Of a stretch of DNA of 64,000 nt, positions 58,485 through 64,000 are shown piece after piece; the first letter of the stretch is position 1, and the number at the start of each line of letters is the position of its first letter. Under the pieces are notes generated by a model. That model did no database searches and was not told the DNA's origin. It saw nothing but the letters and a program-made list of their open reading frames with translations. A program made the translations under genes and the position numbers. The stretch lies in contig JAJEKV010000001.1 of the NCBI GenBank assembly GCA_021234155.1, forward strand, positions 30,084,177 through 30,148,176. The letters run 5' to 3'. This DNA is from Isoetes taiwanensis. Its lineage: Eukaryota; Streptophyta; Lycopodiopsida; Isoetales; Isoetaceae.

Positions 58485-59671
58485 TGTTGCCCCCAAAGGG
58501 CAACATGCTAATGGAGGTCTATATGCTCAAACTAGGTCAATTCATTTTAGAAGACTAGGTCAAAGTTTGGAAGATTCTTGTCATTCAACATTGTTATGGA
58601 GGTTAAAAGATGTTCATTCTTCAAGTCAAAAAATGCTCAAGGTTCAAACTTCACAAGAGGTATTTTATTTGAAGTCAAATGCTTAATCAGGAATATGCTC
58701 TAGAAGATTCTGGGTTATGAAGTTTGGAAGATATTATTTGAAGTTTGGAAGTTGAAGTTTGGAAGACCCCTTTGTATGTGGTTCCACCCTTGTCATCCAC
58801 CTTGCCTAGCCATTTTTTTTCCATATCCACAATTTATTTGCCAACCACCCCATGACATTTTTCCTATTTACTCTTCATGACCACTCTTACATCATTACCC
58901 TCAAAAATTGCTTTTTCTTGTCATGAACATTTACTCCACTACCCCCATTGTTCACTCTATTGCCATACTTGCCTTGCTATAATTGCCATCTCCCTCAAAT
59001 TCCTTACCATTTCCTTCAGTGCCATTACCTTGCCTATTCAAAAATCTACCTAAGCCCTTGTTTCAAAAATACCATTCCCTATTATTTCCCTTGCCCCTCC
59101 TAATGTTCCTTCATGATTTCTTTTGCCTCCATTTTTGTGTCATCACATTCATAATGGCATATTCCCAACCTTGTCCAAAGATGTCCCAAAGATTCCCTAT
59201 TCTGCTACACATGTAGACATTCTTCCCCATGGTCAATGGGTTATAATCCCTTTCAATTTTCTATGGTTAAAAACCTTTAAATCATTGGCCAAGCTTTTGA
59301 AAATGGTCAAATACGGCATATTCCAGGCCTATATTTCTTTGAAAATACGGATCCGTATCGCGTGAAATTCTTAGAAATACAGCTGAAGAACCCTAAAAAT
59401 AGAAAAATGACTCGAATCACACTTTCCCGCGCCCAATTCTCGCTGAAATCACTCTATTCTTGGATTCCGGAACCTAAGCAACAGATTAAGCCTAAAATTA
59501 TTACCTAAATCACTGGAACCGAAATTTGAAACTATATACAGAGGAACCACAATCACGACATTTTTTGAAGGCCCAGAAGTATTCAGATCATACATTGATC
59601 ATTGCTGAGCAAGATCTTGACGATCCTTGAAGTTCTTGAGCTCTCCTCAACTGGATCCACAAGATTTAGTT
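58485..59671 (+). repeat. 3' LTR of E4, truncated, copy B
   Basis: The first 1187 bp of the LTR, nearly identical to 47454 onward, including the core palindrome at 59345-59358. It is cut at GATTTAGTT and joined to E5 protease on the minus strand. Confidence 0.9.
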
Positions 59672-61436
59672 CCAGTGATTTTAGGTCTAGCATCTACTGT
59701 GGATAACCATCTCCTTCCCAACAACAAGTCATATATGTCAGTTACGTCACAATTGTCTTCAAAAGCCACAACTATGAAACTGGCCTCAACAATTATACCT
59801 TCAATTTCTATTGGCACCTTTGTCACTAGTCCTATAGGTTTTATTTTAGCATTGGAGAATGACCTTAATATGACAGGTGGTGGTTGAGTAACAGCAAGAC
59901 CACATTTCTTCATTACATGCTGAGGCATGACATTTAGTGGAGAGCCTCCATCTAGCAAGACTCTAGATAAATGCAAGTTACCTAAACTAGCTGAGCAAGT
60001 GAAGGCACCTGGATCTTTTTCTTCTTGAGTTAATATAACCTTCTCTGTTTCATGCACATCAGCAAATGAAATTTGTTCAACATTATTAGACCTCAATATT
60101 TTCTCTCTATAGCTAGGTGCAATTCTGAGAAGCGTGAGGAGATCTATGCTTACTTTAGAACTTTTTAGGATCATGTCTAGCTCATCTAACTCTTTATCCT
60201 TTTTATTAAACTTCTCAAAAGGAGGTGGAGCTATCACCTGAACTTCTCTGTTGACAGGAATGTTCTTGCTCATACCTTTATCTGCAGGTGTTCCACTTTC
60301 CACCATCTTTCTTGTTTGCACCACCATGATCTCTTCCTGCTCCTCATATTCCTCTACAAACCTAATGGCAGATGTTCCTTCCAATTTCTTACCTTTGTCC
60401 TGCTTGTCAAAGTATTCTTTAACAAAACATTTGTCCTCAAGATGACCTATTTCCTTGCAGAAATTGCACACAGGGCAGATCTTTCCAAAATGACCTTTCT
60501 TTCCACATTTTAAGCATGCCATGTAATAGCAAATATCAGAAGGATGAGTATCTTTGAAACAATGTGCACAAGGAGGATAAGTTTTTTTGCTGTTCTTCAA
60601 TTCCAAAAGTTGTGTGGTTAGCTCTGCAATGGTCTCAGACATTTTGGCCATCTCACTCTTGGATTCACTGATTTTAGGTGTAGCTTCTTCATCTTTGGAT
60701 TTTCTTCTTTCTTTTTGCATTGCATACACATGCACATGCTCATACTCCTGCTCATAATCTGGATAAAAAGGGTCAGCACAATGGTTCACATGATTATCAG
60801 GTAGAAAAGACATATCATTAGAGATTTTAGTTGTCTTTTCAAAAGCCTTGTGTATGGTATCAAAACCTTCCTGATTTTGAGTTTTTAGCATCTTTCTGTG
60901 CACCTTAGGCCTTGGTGACAGTCCTTTAATGAAAGCAGCCACGAAATAGAGTGTGGGAGTAGGTACCTGACTCTTTTGGCATTTTCTCAAGTATGCACTA
61001 AACCTCTCCACATAGTGGTTGATACTTTCACCCACCCTTATGCAAAAAGTTTGTAGCTCGTTTGCCAACTCTTGAGGGGCAGATAGTTTGCCAAACCTAG
61101 CCAAAAATTGCTGCACAAGACTCTCATATGTATCAGTGCCCATAACTGAGGTCACATGCTCACACCAAGCATATGCCTCATCAGATTTCATGCATCTCTT
61201 AAACTCAGAGAATCTACAGCCCTTTTTACAACCATAATCTCTATAATATTCATCAAACACTTTCAGAAAATGGTTAGCATTCATAGTTGGTTCAAATATG
61301 GGTGGAGTAATGGGCAACCTTAGCTCAAAATACTGTGGGATTGCACAATTTGGCTGCACCACGGTTACGCTTGTACTCCTTGTGGTTCCAATGATTCTGG
61401 GGCTTCTTGTTGTTCATTTCTTCCTCTAGGAGCCAT
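59672..61436 (-). CDS. E5 gag-protease (truncated polyprotein, mostly open)
   Basis: Gag-protease of a related subfamily. The likely start is the ATG at 61436 (MAPRGRNEQQEAP). One frameshift near 61360 separates it from a frame of about 560 residues. Capsid part: FLKVFDEYYRDYGCKKGCRF, MGTDTYESLVQQFLARFGKL, HYVERFSAYLRKCQKSQVPT. Three CCHC knuckles: CAHCFKDTHPSDIC, CLKCGKKGHFGKIC, CNFCKEIGHLEDKC. Protease: RVLLDGGSPLNVMPQHVMKK, LLLGRRWLSTVDARP. The protein stops at the junction with the E4 LTR; RNase H, RT and integrase are absent. Confidence 0.9.
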
Positions 61437-61460
61437 GAGTTCTTCGAAAACCAGGTGGAA

Positions 61461-61478
61461 ATCTCGGTAGAACCTCCA
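61461..61478 (-). promoter_or_regulatory. Primer-binding site, tRNA-Gln (E5, copy B)
   Basis: The plus strand reads ATCTCGGTAGAACCTCCA, three bases from the LTR start at 61482. Confidence 0.9.
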
Positions 61479-61481
61479 AAA

Positions 61482-62668
61482 TGTTGATGGCAAACCTGGC
61501 TAGACCACCAACCTCAGGTCAAAGAAGCAATAGTCTTGGTCTAGGACCTCCAGATCACTTGAGGTGATCACTCTATGCTCAAATATCTATATTCAAACCT
61601 TCAGAAAACAAGATTTCACTGGTTTCCCTAAAGCTAAAAAAGCTAGTCTTGCTCAAACAGGCACAAAAACCAATGCATTTAACATTTTAAGCCCAAATAA
61701 GCATAGCATGATGCAATGACATGTGTAAAAATTGCTGTGGAAAGTCTATGCAAAAAATCTCCATAGTTGAAGAGGAATATTGGTTCCTGACCAGGTCAGA
61801 ATCTAGTCAATGGACTGGACAGTGCACTAATTTTTGCCAAGTGAAAACAATAATGAAATTTTGACTCAACTGAGTTCTGACAGTGAGCCTAGAATCTGCA
61901 CAATAAGTGCATGCTATTCACAAGGTGAAAAAATCAGTCTGCAATTTGAAAGACATGTCTGAGCATGAAATGTCTATGAAATACTGTGACAGACTTTGAA
62001 ACATTAGGTGATTGATCTTTTTTCTTAACTTTTTCAACTTTTCCTTTTCGAGTAATTGCACTAAATGCAATCAGAACCTCAAATGCAACAAGATGCAGAT
62101 ATGTGGTCTTTTTCTTTCTATTTTTTTGAAATAATTCAAACGCAAATGCAGCAAATAATATTTTCCAAGGTCAGATTTTCATTCAACTGGAAACAAAGTC
62201 ACCACATTCGATGTTATGTAAATGATCAAGATGATCAGTTGACAAAACATCTCTAAAAACATGAATATTTGGATACAAATTGGTCATGATATGCCTCAGG
62301 AATGATTTCTTAAGGCAGGAGGATCTCTCAGCATGAATTTCGACTTCACTCTTCAGGTACTTCATCTTCAAATCGCGCAAAAAGCCCACACTTTTACAGT
62401 CGAACAAACCCCTCTTTTAAAATCTCTGTTTCCGGCCGGATCTTGGCAAATTCGGAGTCTTGGCCACGTTTCTGGTTGGTTTAGATGTTTCTTTGGGTAT
62501 AGCAGGACAGGAATGGTCAGCCAACGCAATGATTGATCAGTTTGATCGAACCGAAAACAGGTTCTTGGCAAGTTAGATCTTAGGTTTCGGAGGTTTTCCA
62601 GAGATGATTTATCCCACAGGCTTGACTCGAAAAAAATGACACAGGTATATAAGGAATAGCCTCGCTGG
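61482..62668 (-). repeat. E5 5' LTR (and possible flank), copy B
   Basis: Begins TGTTGATGG and contains CTAGGACCTCCAGATCACTT and GAGGTGATCAC near 61545. The outer LTR end is not identifiable before E6 begins. A TATATAAGG string lies on the plus strand at 62646. No coding content. Confidence 0.65.
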
Positions 62669-62673
62669 CATTT
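62669..62673. repeat. Target-site duplication, left of E6 in copy B
   Basis: CATTT before the LTR, as at 27562. The right-hand partner is outside the window. Confidence 0.75.
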
Positions 62674-64000
62674 TGTTGCCCCCAAAGGGCAACATGCTAA
62701 GTGCTTGAAAACTTCTTTGAAAAGTCCGGGTGCATGATCTTTGGAAAGTCTTTGGAGGCCGAAAGTCTTTGGGTGCTGATCTTTGGAAAGTGGCCGGAGT
62801 CTTTGGAAAGTCTTTGGAAATCTTTGGAAGACTAGGTCAAAGTTTGGAAGACTCTTGGCATTTAACATTGATATGGAGGTCAAAGGATGTTCTTTCTTCA
62901 GGTCAACAAGTGCTCGAGGTTCAAATTTACATGAGGTACTTTATTTGAGGTCAAAATGCTTAGTCAAAAAGTATGCTCTAGAAGATTCTGGGTTATGAAG
63001 TTTGGAAGACATTTTTTGAAGATTGGAAGTCAAAGAGTTTGGAAGACCCCATGGTGCTTGATTTTATCCCTTAGCCATTCTCATCCAATCATTGTTCATA
63101 TTCTATCTCTATCCATTGAGATTTTCTAGCCATTTCTTCCCACACCCATACCCTCCTTTTTGTTTACCCTTGCCTACCTTATTTTGCCTTACCCAAATTT
63201 TCCTTTCTCCATTACATCCCCATCCCCCCATTGCCTCTATACTTTCTCACTTCATATGACATTTGTTTTTGCAAATTTCCCTAGCCTAGACCCTTTTGCA
63301 AGTCCTTACCATTATGCCATGCCACTTGTATACTTTATGGAATATTCTTGACCATTATGCCCAAGGACTTAGCATATTCCCAAAGAAAAATTAGGGTTGC
63401 CATTGCTAAAGTGATCCACCTCTTCAATTTTCTATAAGTGACCTTTTAAAACCATGGCCTAGCTTTGCAAAAATAAAAAATACAGCATATTCCATGGATA
63501 TACGGGAAAAAATACGAAATCGTATCGCGCTATTTCTGAGAAAATACAGCCAAGAACCCTAAATTTCTGCTTCCACCTCGAATCTCGCCGGATTTGGCAC
63601 CAGAACCCTCGGAATCTACCTATTTTGACCTTCCCACTCTTTATGAACCGAATAAACCCATCAATCAAGGCTAAGATTAAGCAAACATTTGAAAACTAAG
63701 ATAAAAACATGGGATTCGACAAAAGGATTTTCTTGAAGGCCCAGAAGCGTACAAACCTTACTGTGATCATTGCTGAGCATGACTGGAAGGATTTTGGAAG
63801 TCTCTGAGTACTCCCCGATCAAGTCACAAGAGATTTGGTTGGAAATTATCTATTGAAATTTTTTATTGACCTGAAGTTGATTTTGAAGTACTGAATTATT
63901 ACTTCCCAACATTATTATGATTGATTTACATTCCTATCAATGAAATTTGATGCCTATCTGAAGAAATTATCTCTGTTATGATCCTTTACAATTTTTTTCC
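62674..64000 (+). repeat. 5' LTR of E6, copy B (cut by window end)
   Basis: Starts TGTTGCCC with its inverted GGGCAACA, then TCTTTGGAAAG repeats (62735-62830), and inverted pair ATACGA / TCGTAT at 63512-63525. It matches 27567-28890. The rest of the element lies to the right of the window. Confidence 0.9.

Larger units (their letters stand above)
47454..59671 (+). mobile_element. E4: Ty3/gypsy (Tat-like) element, copy B
   Basis: This is the best-preserved element: 5' LTR 47454-49445, primer site 49449-49466, gag-protease from 49487, nested short LTR element 51492-54292, RNase H-RT-RNase H-integrase 54298-57711, 3' UTR, polypurine region, and truncated 3' LTR 58485-59671. The two LTRs look nearly identical over their shared 1.19 kb, so insertion was recent. 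Without the nested element and one target duplication, gag and pol are in one frame. Confidence 0.93.
40473..64000 (+). repeat. Copy B of the large direct duplication
   Basis: Collinear with 5425-28890, as listed there. Its left edge is exact: E1-type LTR sequence begins at TTAGAACCTC, while in A the same LTR continues about 70 bp further into E1. The right edge lies beyond the window. This copy keeps the longer open frames. Confidence 0.9.

Noticed and set aside
58034-58686. Long plus-strand frames in the C/T-rich 3' region (also 35542-36008 and 23138-23617)
   Set aside because: Composition-driven His/Ser/Pro/Leu-rich peptides that run into the LTR; no conserved start or domain.

Overview
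The window looks like a piece of a large, repeat-rich plant nuclear genome. I recognise no host gene, rRNA or tRNA gene, or prokaryotic feature. Nearly every stretch I can classify belongs to LTR retrotransposons nested in, truncating or flanking one another. Most are Ty3/gypsy elements with domain order gag, three zinc knuckles, aspartic protease, RNase H, reverse transcriptase, degenerate RNase H, integrase. They have ~2.0-kb LTRs and a primer-binding site matching the 3' end of plant tRNA-Gln. The second RNase H suggests the Tat branch. There is also one Ty1/copia fragment (initiator-Met primer site) and a short non-autonomous LTR element. The sequence does not identify the species.

Layout. 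1-7373: gypsy element E1 (minus), its 3' end outside the window, inserted in a copia gag gene (7374-8151; copia LTR 8184-8770). 8771-12398: remains of an older gypsy pol, E3 (plus), split by a minus-strand LTR (9192-11084). 12399-24571: element E4 (plus), carrying the short non-autonomous element at 16429-19215. 24572-27561: truncated element E5 (minus). 27567-37948: full-length element E6 (plus), with both LTRs and CATTT target-site duplications. 37954-40472: unclassified flank, simple repeats and LTR fragments. 40473-64000: a second copy of the whole 5425-28890 block in the same order and orientation, about 35.05-35.11 kb downstream.

The second copy (B) is far cleaner than the first (A). 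It keeps long open frames: gag-protease of E4 at 49487-51491, RNase H-RT at 54298-56105, E3 RT-integrase at 46139-47453, and E5 gag-protease at 59672-61436. A is broken by many small indels, and nearly all I compared by eye sit at CAG/CTG/CCG/CGG trinucleotides. That pattern suggests base-calling or polishing error at CHG-methylated cytosines rather than normal decay, so most frameshifts in A, and some in B, should not be read as biology.

How the parts relate. E1, E4 and E6 are autonomous-type elements with one gag-pol reading frame. The short element at 51492-54292 encodes no recognisable protein but has the same tRNA-Gln primer site and a near-identical 3' polypurine region, so it was probably mobilised by their enzymes. 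Inferred order of events: E3; then copia and an LTR into E3; E4 into E3 integrase; the short element into E4; E1 into copia; E6 into E5 flank; then duplication of the block, real or an assembly artefact.
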